In this document: piece after piece, positions 17,184 through 25,544 of the stretch
Layout of the letters: each line of letters starts with the position of its first letter
Numbering within the stretch: position 1 is the stretch's first letter
NCBI RefSeq assembly: GCF_041320705.1
Contig: NZ_JBGGTQ010000010.1
Span: 124,001-188,000, forward strand
Origin: Kineococcus mangrovi
Lineage (GTDB): Bacteria; Actinomycetota; Actinomycetes; Actinomycetales; Kineococcaceae
DNA length: 64,000 nt
Reading direction: 5' to 3'
The notes under the pieces: generated by a model
Told to the model about the DNA's origin: nothing
The model's database searches: none
The model's input: the letters and a program-made list of their open reading frames with translations, nothing else
Program-made: the position numbers and the translations under genes

Positions 17184-19468
17184 GCCCGTCCCAGGAAGGC
17201 CGCGGTGTCGCCGGTCACGCGGGAGGCGACGGCGGCCGCGAGCCCGGGGTGCCGGGCGAGGTCGGGGTCGACCTCGACGAGGGTGCGGGCCCGCGCGCGG
17301 GCCCGTTCGATGACGTCGGCGTGCTGCAGGACGCCCAGCAGCTGCAGGGAGGTCCGCTCCCCGGACTGCGCCGCGCCGAGGACGTCGCCCTCGCGCCGCT
17401 CGGCGAGGTCGAGGCGCGCGAGCTCGAACCCGTCGCGGGTGCGGGCCAGGGCCTTCAGGCGCCGGCCGGCGCGGGAGTCCGGGCTCGTGCCGGACAGCAG
17501 CAGGCAGGTCCCGGGCAGGCCGCCGCGGCCGATGCGCCCGCGCAGCTGGTGCAGCTGGGAGATGCCGAAGCGGTCGGCGTCGACGACGACCATGACGCTG
17601 GCGTTGGGCACGTCGACCCCGACCTCGACGACGGTGGTGGCGACGACGACGTCGACCTCCCCGGCGGCGAAGCGGCCCATGACGTCCTCCTTCTCGGCCG
17701 GCGGGAGCCGACCGTGGAGGACCTCGGTGCGCAGCGCGGCGGTGGCGGGGTGGGTGCGGACGACGTCGAGGACCTGGGAGACGGCGGCCGGCGGGCGCGG
17801 GGCCGGCCGCCCCCCGCCCGCGCCCTTCGCACCGCGCGCGGGAGCCGGGGGCTCCTCCGCGTCGTCGGGCTCCTCGGCGCCGTCGGCGAGGTCGTCGTCG
17901 TCGGCCTCGATGCGCGCGCAGACCACGTACGCCTGCCGGCCCAGGGCGGCCTCCTCGGCGATCCGCTGCCACGTCCGGTCGATCCAGGCGGGCTTGTCCT
18001 GCGGCACGACGACGGTCTGGACCTCGGCCCGGCCCGGCGGCAGCTCGTCGAGGACGGAGGTCTCCAGGTCCCCGAACAGGGTCATGGCCACGGTGCGCGG
18101 GATGGGGGTCGCCGTCATGGCGAGCAGGTGCGGGATCCCGCGCCCGGTCTCGGTCCCCTTGCGCCGCAGGACGTCCCGCTGCTCGACCCCGAAGCGGTGC
18201 TGCTCGTCGACGACGACGAGGCCGAGGTCGGCGAACTGCACGCCCTCCTGCAGCAGGGCGTGGGTGCCCACCACGATCCCGGCCTCCCCGCTCGCGGCGG
18301 CCAGCAGCGACTCCCGGCGGGCCGCGGCGCCCATCGACCCCGTGAGCAGCACGACGCGGGTGCCGCGGGCGTCCCCGCCGAGGAACCCGCCCGCGGCGAG
18401 GTCGCCGAGGGCGCCGGTGATGGAGCGCAGGTGCTGGGCGGCGAGGACCTCGGTGGGCGCCAGCAGCGCGGCCTGCCCCCCGCCGTCGACGACGGCGAGC
18501 ATGGCCCGCAGCGCGACGAGCGTCTTGCCCGAGCCGACGTCGCCCTGCAGCAGCCGCTGCATGGGGTGGGGCCGGGCCAGCTCGGCGGCGATCTCGTCGC
18601 CGACGCGGCGCTGGGCCCCGGTCAGGGGGAAGGGGAGCCGTCCGTCGAAGGCCGCGGCGAGGCCGTCGGCCGACGGGGTGCGGGGCACGGCGGCCTGGGT
18701 GGCGCTCGAGGCGCGGCGCAGGGCCAGCGCCGTCTGCAGGACGAACGCCTCCTCGAACCGCAGCCGGTCCTGGCCGGCCGCGAGCTGGGCGCGGTCACGG
18801 GGGCGGTGCACGGCCCGCAGCGCGGCCAGCGGGGGCAGCAGGCCCTCGCCCGCGACCACGTCGGCCGGCAGGGTCTCCCCGAGCCCCTCGCTCGCCGGCT
18901 CGGCCTCGAGCGCGTCCAGGAGCGTCTCGACGCCGGCGCGCACGACGTAGCTCGGGCAGTCCCGGGTGGCGGGGTACAGCGGGAGCGGCGCCTCGGCCAT
19001 GGCCCCCGCGTCCGCCCCCTGCGGGACCGGCTCGACCGTGGGCTTGTCCAGCTGCCACGTGCCGTTGAACTGCCCCGCCCGGCCCGAGGCCATGACGAGG
19101 GCGCCGGCGACGAAGGGTCTGAGCACGGGGCCGAACTGGTGCGGGGTCGCCATGAAGAACGTCGTGGTGATGCGGTCCCGGCCGTCCGAGAGCGTCACCA
19201 CCACCCGCCAGCCGGACTTCTGGCGCAGCGGCTGCGGCTTCCCCACGTCCTGGACCTGCGCGACGATCGTGACGTCCTCGCCGACGGTCAGCTCGCGGAT
19301 GGCGGTGAGCTCACCGCGGTCGAGGTACTTGCGCGGCAGGTGCCACAGCAGGTCCCGGCCCGTCTCCAGGCCGAGGTGGCTCAGCCACTTGGCGGGGTCG
19401 GCGTTCTTGCCGCTGCCGTCGCCGGCGCGGGGCAGCAGGCTGGACAGCGGGGCGTCCAGGTCGAGCAC
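17180..19468 (-). CDS. recG: ATP-dependent DNA helicase RecG
   Basis: A 762-residue branch-migration helicase that remodels stalled forks and Holliday junctions. An N-terminal wedge/OB domain (with LLWHLPRKYLDR and VTIVAQVQDV) is followed by helicase motifs: Walker A LLQGDVGSGKT, DEQH in VVVDEQHRFGVEQR, TATPIPRT, and motif VI in QLRGRIGRG. A roughly 60-residue Glu/Asp-rich then Ala/Pro-rich insertion (DDDDLADGAEEPDDAEE..., near bases 17800-17910) interrupts the C-terminal helicase domain and seems lineage-specific. Translation starts at GTG. It heads an operon reaching at least to coaD. Confidence 0.94.
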   Translation of the reverse strand: MLDLDAPLSSLLPRAGDGSGKNADPAKWLSHLGLETGRDLLWHLPRKYLDRGELTAIRELTVGEDVTIVAQVQDVGKPQPLRQKSGWRVVVTLSDGRDRITTTFFMATPHQFGPVLRPFVAGALVMASGRAGQFNGTWQLDKPTVEPVPQGADAGAMAEAPLPLYPATRDCPSYVVRAGVETLLDALEAEPASEGLGETLPADVVAGEGLLPPLAALRAVHRPRDRAQLAAGQDRLRFEEAFVLQTALALRRASSATQAAVPRTPSADGLAAAFDGRLPFPLTGAQRRVGDEIAAELARPHPMQRLLQGDVGSGKTLVALRAMLAVVDGGGQAALLAPTEVLAAQHLRSITGALGDLAAGGFLGGDARGTRVVLLTGSMGAAARRESLLAAASGEAGIVVGTHALLQEGVQFADLGLVVVDEQHRFGVEQRDVLRRKGTETGRGIPHLLAMTATPIPRTVAMTLFGDLETSVLDELPPGRAEVQTVVVPQDKPAWIDRTWQRIAEEAALGRQAYVVCARIEADDDDLADGAEEPDDAEEPPAPARGAKGAGGGRPAPRPPAAVSQVLDVVRTHPATAALRTEVLHGRLPPAEKEDVMGRFAAGEVDVVVATTVVEVGVDVPNASVMVVVDADRFGISQLHQLRGRIGRGGLPGTCLLLSGTSPDSRAGRRLKALARTRDGFELARLDLAERREGDVLGAAQSGERTSLQLLGVLQHADVIERARARARTLVEVDPDLARHPGLAAAVASRVTGDTAAFLGRA

Positions 19469-19647
19469 GCGGGCAGGTTACCGCTGCTCCCCCCGCGCCT
19501 GGACGCCCCGGTCGCGCCCGGCCCGCGCCGGCGTCGGTTTCACCCGGGCGGCGGTCCTCGGCTATGGTGTTCGAGGTGTCCGGACGGCCGGGCGCCTGCG
19601 CCTCCCGCCGGGGGGCCGCACTTCTCGTTCGACTTCAGGAGTTCCCC

Positions 19648-19833
19648 GTGGCTGCCACCTGTGACGTCTGCGCCAAGGGCCCTGGCTTCGGCAAGAGCGT
19701 CTCGCACTCGCACCGGCGGACCAACCGCATGTGGCTCCCGAACATCCAGCGGGTCAAGGCCACCGTGAACGGTTCCCCCCAGCGCCTCAACGTGTGCACC
19801 TCCTGCCTGAAGGCGGGCAAGGTCACGCGCTGA
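19648..19833 (+). CDS. rpmB: 50S ribosomal protein L28
   Basis: A 61-residue large-subunit protein. It keeps both cysteine pairs of the zinc-binding form (CDVC and CTSC) and the core SHSHRRTNRMWLPNIQ. The GTG at 19648 is preceded by AGGAG with six-base spacing; the longer open frame upstream is not coding. The 179 bases separating it from divergent recG hold its promoter, for which TATGGT near 19563 is a candidate -10 box. Confidence 0.95.
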   Translation: MAATCDVCAKGPGFGKSVSHSHRRTNRMWLPNIQRVKATVNGSPQRLNVCTSCLKAGKVTR

Positions 19834-19843
19834 CCCCCTTCCA

Positions 19844-19887
19844 GACGACGGAGGGCCGGATCCCGCGGGATCCGGCCCTCCGTCGTC
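19844..19887. terminator. 44-bp perfect palindrome, bidirectional terminator
   Basis: Two 22-base arms (19844-19865 and 19866-19887) are perfect reverse complements with no spacer, so the folded loop must use the central CCCGCGGG bases. It lies between convergent rpmB and thiL, 11 bases after rpmB, and has no T-run. Confidence 0.8.
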
Positions 19888-19910
19888 CCCGGCCCTGACG
19901 GCCGGCGCGC

Positions 19911-20903
19911 CTACCGCGCGAAGTGGTCCCAGCCGGTCGCCCCGGCCCACGTCCGCCCGTCGACGAGGACGCCGTGCGGGCTCGTCGCGGCCACCACGCC
20001 CACGGGCGCGAACGGCACCGGCAGCACCGCGTCCGGCGGGAAGCACCCCAGCAGCGCGTGGTCCTCGCCCCCGGTGAGGACGAGCGCCACCCCGTGCCCC
20101 CGCTCGCGCCCCAGGCGCTGCTCCAGGTCGCGGGCCCACTCCCCCAGCGCCCCCGCCGTCGTCAGCTCGACGGTGACCGCGCTGGCCGCCGCGATGCGAC
20201 CGGCGTCCCGCAGCAACCCGTCGCTGACGTCCATGAGCGCCGTGGCGCCCGCGAGCGCCGCGGCGGGCCCGGCCGCCACCGGTGGCCGCGGCCGCCGGTG
20301 CGCGCCGACGAGGTCCTCCTCGGCGGACGAGCGGGACCCCCCGCGCTGCAGCACCCGCAGACCGGCCGCGGACCGGCCGAGCACGCCCGCGACGGCGACG
20401 ACGTCCCCGGCCCGGGCCCCCGAGCGCAGGACGGGGGCACGGCCGCCGAGGTCGCCGAGGGCCGTGACGGACACGACGACCTCGCTCGCCGCGGACAGGT
20501 CCCCCCCGACGACGACGGCGTCCAGGTGCGCGCACGCGGCCGCGACCCCGCGGGCGAAGTCCTCGACCCAGGCCACCGGCAGGTCGGTGGGCACCGACAG
20601 CCCGATGAGCAGGCCGGTGCAGCGCCCGCCCATGGCGGCGACGTCGGCGACGTTCTGCGCCACGGCCTTCCAGCCCACGTCGGCGCCGCTGGACCAGTCG
20701 CGGCGGAAGTCGCGGTGCTCGACGAGGACGTCGGTGGTGGCCACGACGCGCCCGTCCGGGGCCGCGACGAGAGCCGCGTCGTCCCCGGGACCGAGCAGGG
20801 CCCGCGTCGGCATGAGCGGGACCACGCGCGCGAGCAACGCCGTCTCGTCGAGGTCCCCGACCCGCACGTGCGCTCCCGCGTCCCTCACCACGGGCGGGCA
20901 CAC
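19911..20903 (-). CDS. thiL: Thiamine-monophosphate kinase
   Basis: Phosphorylates thiamine monophosphate to the cofactor thiamine diphosphate. It shows the AIR-synthase-like fold motifs GPGDDAALV, TTDVLVEHRDF, WKAVAQNVADVAAMGG (adapted Asn-Asp metal site), VVVGGDLS and MDVSDGLLRDAGRI. Length is 330 residues, normal for actinobacteria. GTG at 20903 is used; other GTG codons nearby could serve. The gene is divergent from the DUF3515 gene with only nine bases between starts, so the transcripts probably lack long leaders. Confidence 0.92.
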   Translation of the reverse strand: MCPPVVRDAGAHVRVGDLDETALLARVVPLMPTRALLGPGDDAALVAAPDGRVVATTDVLVEHRDFRRDWSSGADVGWKAVAQNVADVAAMGGRCTGLLIGLSVPTDLPVAWVEDFARGVAAACAHLDAVVVGGDLSAASEVVVSVTALGDLGGRAPVLRSGARAGDVVAVAGVLGRSAAGLRVLQRGGSRSSAEEDLVGAHRRPRPPVAAGPAAALAGATALMDVSDGLLRDAGRIAAASAVTVELTTAGALGEWARDLEQRLGRERGHGVALVLTGGEDHALLGCFPPDAVLPVPFAPVGVVAATSPHGVLVDGRTWAGATGWDHFAR

Positions 20904-20912
20904 TACGGGGCG

Positions 20913-21428
20913 ATGTCCAGCACCGGCTCCACCGCCTCGTCCCCCCCGTCCCGGCCCGGGCGGCTGGTGGTCGGGCTCGTCGTCGTCGCCGTGGCGGCCG
21001 TGGCGGCGTGGGTCTACCTCACCGGTTCGCGCGGGGTGCAGGCGGCCCCGCAGGCGCAGGACCCGGCGTGCGCCCCCCTGCTGCGCGCGCTGCCGGGGAC
21101 CCTCGACGGGCGGGGCCGCACCCCGCAGGGCGCCGAGGGCGTCGCGGTGTGGGGGGAGGACCGGGTGGTGCTGCGGTGCGGCGGTCTCGTGCTCGGGCCC
21201 ACCACGAAGGCGTGCATCCCCGTGGGGCCCGACGGCGGGCCCACCGTGGACTGGGTGCAGGACGCGAGCAACGACCGCGCGGTGCGGTTCCTCACCTACG
21301 GCCGCACGCCCGCGGTCGAGGTGACCGTCCGGTTCGGGCCGGGCCTGACCCGGGACCAGGCGACGTCCCAGCTCGTCGACCTCGCCGCGCCGGTGGCGCG
21401 CATCCCGCAGACCCGCACCTGCCTCTGA
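20913..21428 (+). CDS. DUF3515 family membrane-anchored protein
   Basis: A 171-residue protein with one N-terminal membrane segment (residues about 20-40, LVVGLVVVAVAAVAAWVYL) and an exported domain containing four cysteines (CAPLL, VLRCGG, ACIPVG and the terminal TCL). DUF3515 genes occur beside thiL and ddl throughout the actinobacteria, which supports the call; the function is unknown. The ATG start lies nine bases from the thiL start on the other strand, suggesting a leaderless transcript. Confidence 0.8.
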   Translation: MSSTGSTASSPPSRPGRLVVGLVVVAVAAVAAWVYLTGSRGVQAAPQAQDPACAPLLRALPGTLDGRGRTPQGAEGVAVWGEDRVVLRCGGLVLGPTTKACIPVGPDGGPTVDWVQDASNDRAVRFLTYGRTPAVEVTVRFGPGLTRDQATSQLVDLAAPVARIPQTRTCL

Positions 21429-21446
21429 CGCCGTCGGCGAGCGTCC

Positions 21447-22583
21447 TCAGCGCAGCCCGGTGGGCCGTTGCAGCGCCAGCCGGAGCAGGTGGTCGACGAG
21501 CTGGGGGTACTCGACCCCCGTGGCCGCCCACATCCGCGGGTACATCGAGAAGGGGGTGAACCCGGGCATGGTGTTGATCTCGTTGACGACGATCCCCTCC
21601 GCGCCGCCGGTCCCCTGGAAGCGCTCGACGTCGACGAACAGGTCCACGCGCGCCAGGCCCTCGGCCTCCATGGCCTCGAAGACCCGCACCGCCGTGCGGC
21701 GCACGGCCGCGGTGACGTCCTGCGGCAGGTCCGCGGGGCAGGTCAGCCGGACGTTGCCGGAGTCGAGGTACTTGGCCTCGAAGTCGTAGAAGTCGTGACC
21801 GTCGACGACCTGGACCTCCCCGGGCAGGCTCGTCAGCGGTTCGCCCCCGGCGAGGTCCTCCAGGACGCCGCACTCGACCTCCCGGCCGCGCAGGGCGGCC
21901 TCGACGACGACCTTGGGGTCGTGCGCCACCGCCTCGGCCACGGCCGCGTCCAGCCCGGAGCGGTCGGTGACGCGGGTGATGCCGATGCTGGAGCCGGCGC
22001 GCGCGGGCTTGACGAAGACGGGGTAGCCCAGCGCCTCGACCTCGGCGACGACGGCGTCGCGCTCGGCCGCCCACCGCCGGGCGCGGAAGGACGTCCACGG
22101 CCCCACGGGCAGGCCCTGACCGGCCAGCAGCAGCTTCATGACCTGCTTGTCCATGCCCGCCGCCGAGGCCAGGACGCCCGAGCCCACGTAGCGCGTGTCG
22201 GACAGCTCGAACAGCCCCTGCAGCGTGCCGTCCTCGCCGAACGGGCCGTGCAGCAGCGGCAGCACGACGTCGACGGGCGCCCCCAGTGCCTCACCCGAGG
22301 ACGCCTGCAGCGCACGGGACTCCACGTCCTGGGACAGCGCCACGGCGGGTCCGGCGGCGGGCACCTCGGGCAGCTTGCCGTCGGTCAGCTCGAACTGCGC
22401 GGGGTCGTCGTCGACGAGCACCCAGCGGCCGCTGGTGGTGATCCCGACCGGGACGACGTCCCACACCGAGCGGTCCAGGGCGGTCAGCACCCCCGCGGCG
22501 GTCACGCAGCTGATGGCGTGCTCGGAGGAACGACCGCCGAAGACGACGGCGACGCGGGGGCGGGGGGTGGGCTGGCTGCTCAT
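21447..22583 (-). CDS. ddl: D-alanine--D-alanine ligase
   Basis: A 378-residue ATP-grasp enzyme making the D-Ala-D-Ala dipeptide of peptidoglycan precursors. Motifs: VAVVFGGRSSEHAIS, LPLLHGPFGEDGTLQG, YVGSGVLASAAGMDK, PVFVKPARAGSSIGI and the metal-binding VNEINTMPGFTPFSMYP. The size of the insert in the central domain fits the actinobacterial type. It converges with the DUF3515 gene (18 bases) and is divergent from the PLP enzyme gene. Here gpsA, often its neighbour in actinobacteria, is absent. Confidence 0.95.
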   Translation of the reverse strand: MSSQPTPRPRVAVVFGGRSSEHAISCVTAAGVLTALDRSVWDVVPVGITTSGRWVLVDDDPAQFELTDGKLPEVPAAGPAVALSQDVESRALQASSGEALGAPVDVVLPLLHGPFGEDGTLQGLFELSDTRYVGSGVLASAAGMDKQVMKLLLAGQGLPVGPWTSFRARRWAAERDAVVAEVEALGYPVFVKPARAGSSIGITRVTDRSGLDAAVAEAVAHDPKVVVEAALRGREVECGVLEDLAGGEPLTSLPGEVQVVDGHDFYDFEAKYLDSGNVRLTCPADLPQDVTAAVRRTAVRVFEAMEAEGLARVDLFVDVERFQGTGGAEGIVVNEINTMPGFTPFSMYPRMWAATGVEYPQLVDHLLRLALQRPTGLR

Positions 22584-22621
22584 CGGCGCCGACCCTACCG
22601 GCGGTGTGGTTGGGTTCCCCC

Positions 22622-23824
22622 GTGCCGCAGAACGAAGACCCCGCCGTGTCCCCCGCCGTGGCGGGGGACCCCCCGCTGTCCCCCGCGACCGTCGCGGTCG
22701 TGGCGGGCCGCCCCCGCAAGGCCCTCGACAGCGAGCTGAACACGCCCGTGTCCCTGTCGGCGACGTTCGTCGGCGGTGGTTCCCTCGGCACCGCCGCCCT
22801 CGGCTACGGCCGCTTCGCGAACCCGACGTGGGAGGCGCTCGAGAGCGCGGTGGGCGAGCTCGAGGGCGGGCGGGCGCTGGCGTTCGCCTCGGGGATGGCG
22901 GCCGTGGCGGCCGCGCTGCACCTCGTCCCGGCCGACGGCACCGTCCTGGTCCCCCGCGGCGCCTACAACGGCACGCACTCCCTCACGGGGCTGCTCGCCG
23001 CCCAGGGCCGGATCAGCGTGCTGCCGACCGACATCACCGACGTCGAGGGCGTGCGGACGGCCCTGGCGGGCGTGCGGGGCCCGGTCGTGCTGTGGCTGGA
23101 GTCCCCGACGAACCCGCTGCTGGAGGTCGCCGACCTCGCCGCGCTGGCCGCCGCCGGGCACGAGCGCGGCGCGGTCGTCGTGGTGGACAACACCTTCGCG
23201 ACGCCGCTGCTGCAGCGCCCGCTGGAGCTCGGCGCCGACGTGGTCGTGCACTCGGTGACGAAGTTCCTCTCCGGTCACTCCGACGTCGTCCTCGGCGCGG
23301 TGGTGGCGCGCGAGGAGACGCTGCTGGCGGCGCTGCAGGCCCACCGCACGCTGCACGGGGCGATCCCCGGCCCGCTGGAGACGTTCCTGGCGCTGCGCGG
23401 CCTGCGGACGCTCCCGCTGCGGCTGGAGCGCTCGCAGGCCTCCGCGGCCGAGCTGGCCCGCCGCCTCGGCGCCCACCCGGCCGTGCGGCGCGTGCGCCAC
23501 CCCTCCCTGCCGGACGACCCCGGGCACGCGCTGGCCGCGGCGCAGATGACGGGGTTCGGCGCGCTGGTCTCGATCGAGGTGGTGGGCGGGGCCGCGGGAG
23601 CCGACGCCGTCGTCGACGCCGTGCGGCTGTGGGTCCCGGCGACGAGCCTCGGCGGGGTGGAGTCCCTCGTGGAGCGCCGGCGCCGGCACGCCGGCGAGCC
23701 CGTCGTCGTGCCGGAGGACCTGCTGCGGTTGTCCGTGGGCGTGGAGGACGTCGAGGACCTGTGGCGGGACCTGTCCCGGGCGCTGGACGCCGCGCTGGCG
23801 CACGCGGGGACACCCGCGGGCTGA
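22622..23824 (+). CDS. Trans-sulfuration PLP enzyme (cystathionine gamma-synthase/lyase family)
   Basis: A 400-residue Cys/Met-metabolism PLP enzyme. The PLP-binding Lys lies in SVTKFLSGHSD, the aspartate in [15 protein letters not shown], and GYGRFANPTWEALE and ASGMAAVAAAL mark the cofactor pocket. The phosphate-site GYxRxxNPT form and the C-terminal TSLGGVESLVERR fit cystathionine gamma-synthase or gamma-lyase; the reaction cannot be fixed by eye. GTG at 22622 was chosen; GTG at 22604 in the same frame is also possible, and neither has a good ribosome site, so a leaderless transcript is likely. Confidence 0.82.
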   Translation: MPQNEDPAVSPAVAGDPPLSPATVAVVAGRPRKALDSELNTPVSLSATFVGGGSLGTAALGYGRFANPTWEALESAVGELEGGRALAFASGMAAVAAALHLVPADGTVLVPRGAYNGTHSLTGLLAAQGRISVLPTDITDVEGVRTALAGVRGPVVLWLESPTNPLLEVADLAALAAAGHERGAVVVVDNTFATPLLQRPLELGADVVVHSVTKFLSGHSDVVLGAVVAREETLLAALQAHRTLHGAIPGPLETFLALRGLRTLPLRLERSQASAAELARRLGAHPAVRRVRHPSLPDDPGHALAAAQMTGFGALVSIEVVGGAAGADAVVDAVRLWVPATSLGGVESLVERRRRHAGEPVVVPEDLLRLSVGVEDVEDLWRDLSRALDAALAHAGTPAG

Positions 23825-23840
23825 GCTGCCGGGGAACAGA

Positions 23841-23880
23841 CCGGGCGTGTGGCACCTTGGAGGAGGTGGGACACGCCCGG
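23841..23880 (+). terminator. Hairpin after the PLP enzyme gene
   Basis: Ten-base perfect arms (CCGGGCGTGT at 23841-23850 and its complement at 23871-23880) enclose a second small stem (CACCT/AGGTG). It lies 17 bases after the stop and before the promoter of the XRE-MurA gene. Confidence 0.55.
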
Positions 23881-23888
23881 CCGAGCCC

Positions 23889-23917
23889 TTGACACAGTTT
23901 ATCTCATCCATGAGATA
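23889..23917 (+). promoter_or_regulatory. Promoter with embedded palindromic operator for the XRE-MurA gene
   Basis: A consensus -35 box TTGACA (23889-23894) is followed after 17 bases by the -10-like GAGATA (23912-23917). The spacer and -10 are occupied by an 18-bp dyad, TATCTCAT-CC-ATGAGATA (23900-23917), with perfect 8-base arms. The predicted transcript start falls within about five bases of the ATG at 23929, so the mRNA is almost leaderless. An AT-rich dyad exactly between the promoter boxes is a typical repressor site for an XRE protein. Confidence 0.7.
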
Positions 23918-23928
23918 GCGTGGGCGTC

Positions 23929-25479
23929 ATGGCAGTCTCCACCGAGCAGCTGACGCCGACCGGCGACCACCTGTCGCAGATCGGCACCCTCATCCGCGAT
24001 GCGCGCAAGCACCGGGGCCTGACGCAGGTCCAGCTGGCCGACCGCCTGGGCACCTCCCAGAGCGCCGTGCACCGCATGGAGCAGGGGCAGCAGAACGTCT
24101 CCATCGACATGCTGCAGCGCGTCGGGCACGCCCTGCAGGACGACATCGTCTCGATCGGCCGTCCCGGCCCGACGCACCTGCGCGTGCACGGGGGCGTCAA
24201 GCTCTCCGGCAGCATCGCGGTGAAGTCGAGCAAGAACGCCGGCGTCGCCCTGCTGTGCGCCGCCCTGCTCAACAAGGGCCGCACGACGCTGCGCGGGGTC
24301 GCCCGCATCCTGGAGATCCACCGCATCCTCGACGTCCTGGCCAGCATCGGCGTGAGGTACGAGTGGGTCAACGAGTCCGACCTCGTCCTCGACGTGCCCA
24401 ACGACCTGGACCTGGCGGCCATGGACGGCGAGACGGCCCGCCGCACCCGCAGCATCATCATGATGCTGGGCCCGCTGCTGCACCGGTACGACGAGTTCGC
24501 CCTCCCCTACGCCGGCGGCTGCGACCTCGGCACCCGGACCGTGGAACCGCACATGGTCGCCCTGCGTCCGTTCGGCCTGCAGGTCACGGCCACCACCGGC
24601 AACTACCACGCGGCGGTGGACCGGGCCGTCACGCCGCAGCGCCCCATCGTGCTGACCGAGCGCGGGGACACCGTCACCGAGAACGCGCTCATGGCCGCGG
24701 CCCGCATGGACGGCGTGACGACCATCCGCAACGCCAGCCCGAACTACATGGTCCAGGACCTGTGCTTCTTCCTCGAGCTGCTCGGGGTGCGCATCGAGGG
24801 CATCGGCACGACGACCCTGGTCGTGCACGGCGTCCCGGACATCTCCGTCGACGTCGAGTACGCCCCGTCGGAGGACCCGGTGGAGGCCATGAGCCTGCTC
24901 ACCGCGGCGATCATCACGCACTCGGAGCTGACGGTGACGCGCGCGCCGATCGAGTTCCTCGAGATCGAGCTGGCCATCCTGGAGGAGATGGGGCTGCGCT
25001 ACGACCTCTCGCCGGAGTACCCCGCGGCCAACGGCCGCACGCGCCTGGTCGACATCACGGTGCACCCCTCCGAGCTCAAGGCCCCGATCGACAAGATCCA
25101 CCCGATGCCGTTCCCGGGCCTGAACATCGACAACCTGCCGTTCTTCGCCGTCATCGCGGCCAGCGCGGAGGGGTCGACCACGGTCCACGACTGGGTCTAC
25201 GACAACCGCGCGATCTACCTCACCGAGCTGAACCGCCTCGGCGCGCGCGTCAAGCTCCTCGACCCGCACCGGGTGCTCGTCGAGGGTCCCACCCGCTGGT
25301 CCGGCGCCGAGGTGCTGTGCCCGCCGGCCCTGCGCCCCGCCGTGGTCGTGCTGCTGGCCATGCTGGCGGCCAAGGGCACCTCGGTGCTGCGCAACGTGGA
25401 CATCATCGCCCGCGGCTACGAGCAGCTCGCCGAGCGCCTGACCCCGCTGGGCGCGCAGATCGAGACGTTCCGCGACTGA
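23929..25479 (+). CDS. MurA-fold enolpyruvyl transferase with N-terminal XRE DNA-binding domain
   Basis: A 516-residue two-domain protein. Residues about 15-70 form an XRE/Cro helix-turn-helix (LIRDARKHRGLTQVQLADRLG...SQSAVHRMEQG). Residues about 83-516 are a full-length UDP-GlcNAc 1-carboxyvinyltransferase-like domain. Expected active-site residues are present: Lys102 in SSKNAG, Cys198 in GGCDLGTR (loop Cys that fosfomycin alkylates in MurA), Arg203, and Arg in the C-terminal ARGYEQL. The usual FPTDxQ segment is changed to FPGLNIDNLP, so it is a divergent form. It may be a second MurA, the only MurA, or an enzyme turned sensor. Its promoter holds a dyad, implying autoregulation. ATG 23929 is preferred over GTG 23920. 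Confidence 0.85.
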   Translation: MAVSTEQLTPTGDHLSQIGTLIRDARKHRGLTQVQLADRLGTSQSAVHRMEQGQQNVSIDMLQRVGHALQDDIVSIGRPGPTHLRVHGGVKLSGSIAVKSSKNAGVALLCAALLNKGRTTLRGVARILEIHRILDVLASIGVRYEWVNESDLVLDVPNDLDLAAMDGETARRTRSIIMMLGPLLHRYDEFALPYAGGCDLGTRTVEPHMVALRPFGLQVTATTGNYHAAVDRAVTPQRPIVLTERGDTVTENALMAAARMDGVTTIRNASPNYMVQDLCFFLELLGVRIEGIGTTTLVVHGVPDISVDVEYAPSEDPVEAMSLLTAAIITHSELTVTRAPIEFLEIELAILEEMGLRYDLSPEYPAANGRTRLVDITVHPSELKAPIDKIHPMPFPGLNIDNLPFFAVIAASAEGSTTVHDWVYDNRAIYLTELNRLGARVKLLDPHRVLVEGPTRWSGAEVLCPPALRPAVVVLLAMLAAKGTSVLRNVDIIARGYEQLAERLTPLGAQIETFRD

Positions 25480-25480
25480 C

Positions 25481-25540
25481 CGCCCGCACGACGAAGGCCC
25501 CCGCGCTCACCCGAGCGCGGGGGCCTTCGTCGTGCGGGCG
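25481..25540. terminator. 27-bp-stem bidirectional terminator
   Basis: Perfect 27-base arms (25481-25507 and 25514-25540) with the loop CACCCG, placed two bases after the XRE-MurA stop and four bases before the HU stop. Serves both convergent genes. Confidence 0.85.
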
Positions 25541-25544
25541 GGGT

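Noticed and set aside
20162-20467. Frames on either strand inside thiL
   Set aside because: Shadows of thiL; no motif.
23920-23928. GTG 23920 as start of the XRE-MurA gene
   Set aside because: It lies before the predicted transcript start, so would be untranscribed; ATG 23929 is nine bases on.
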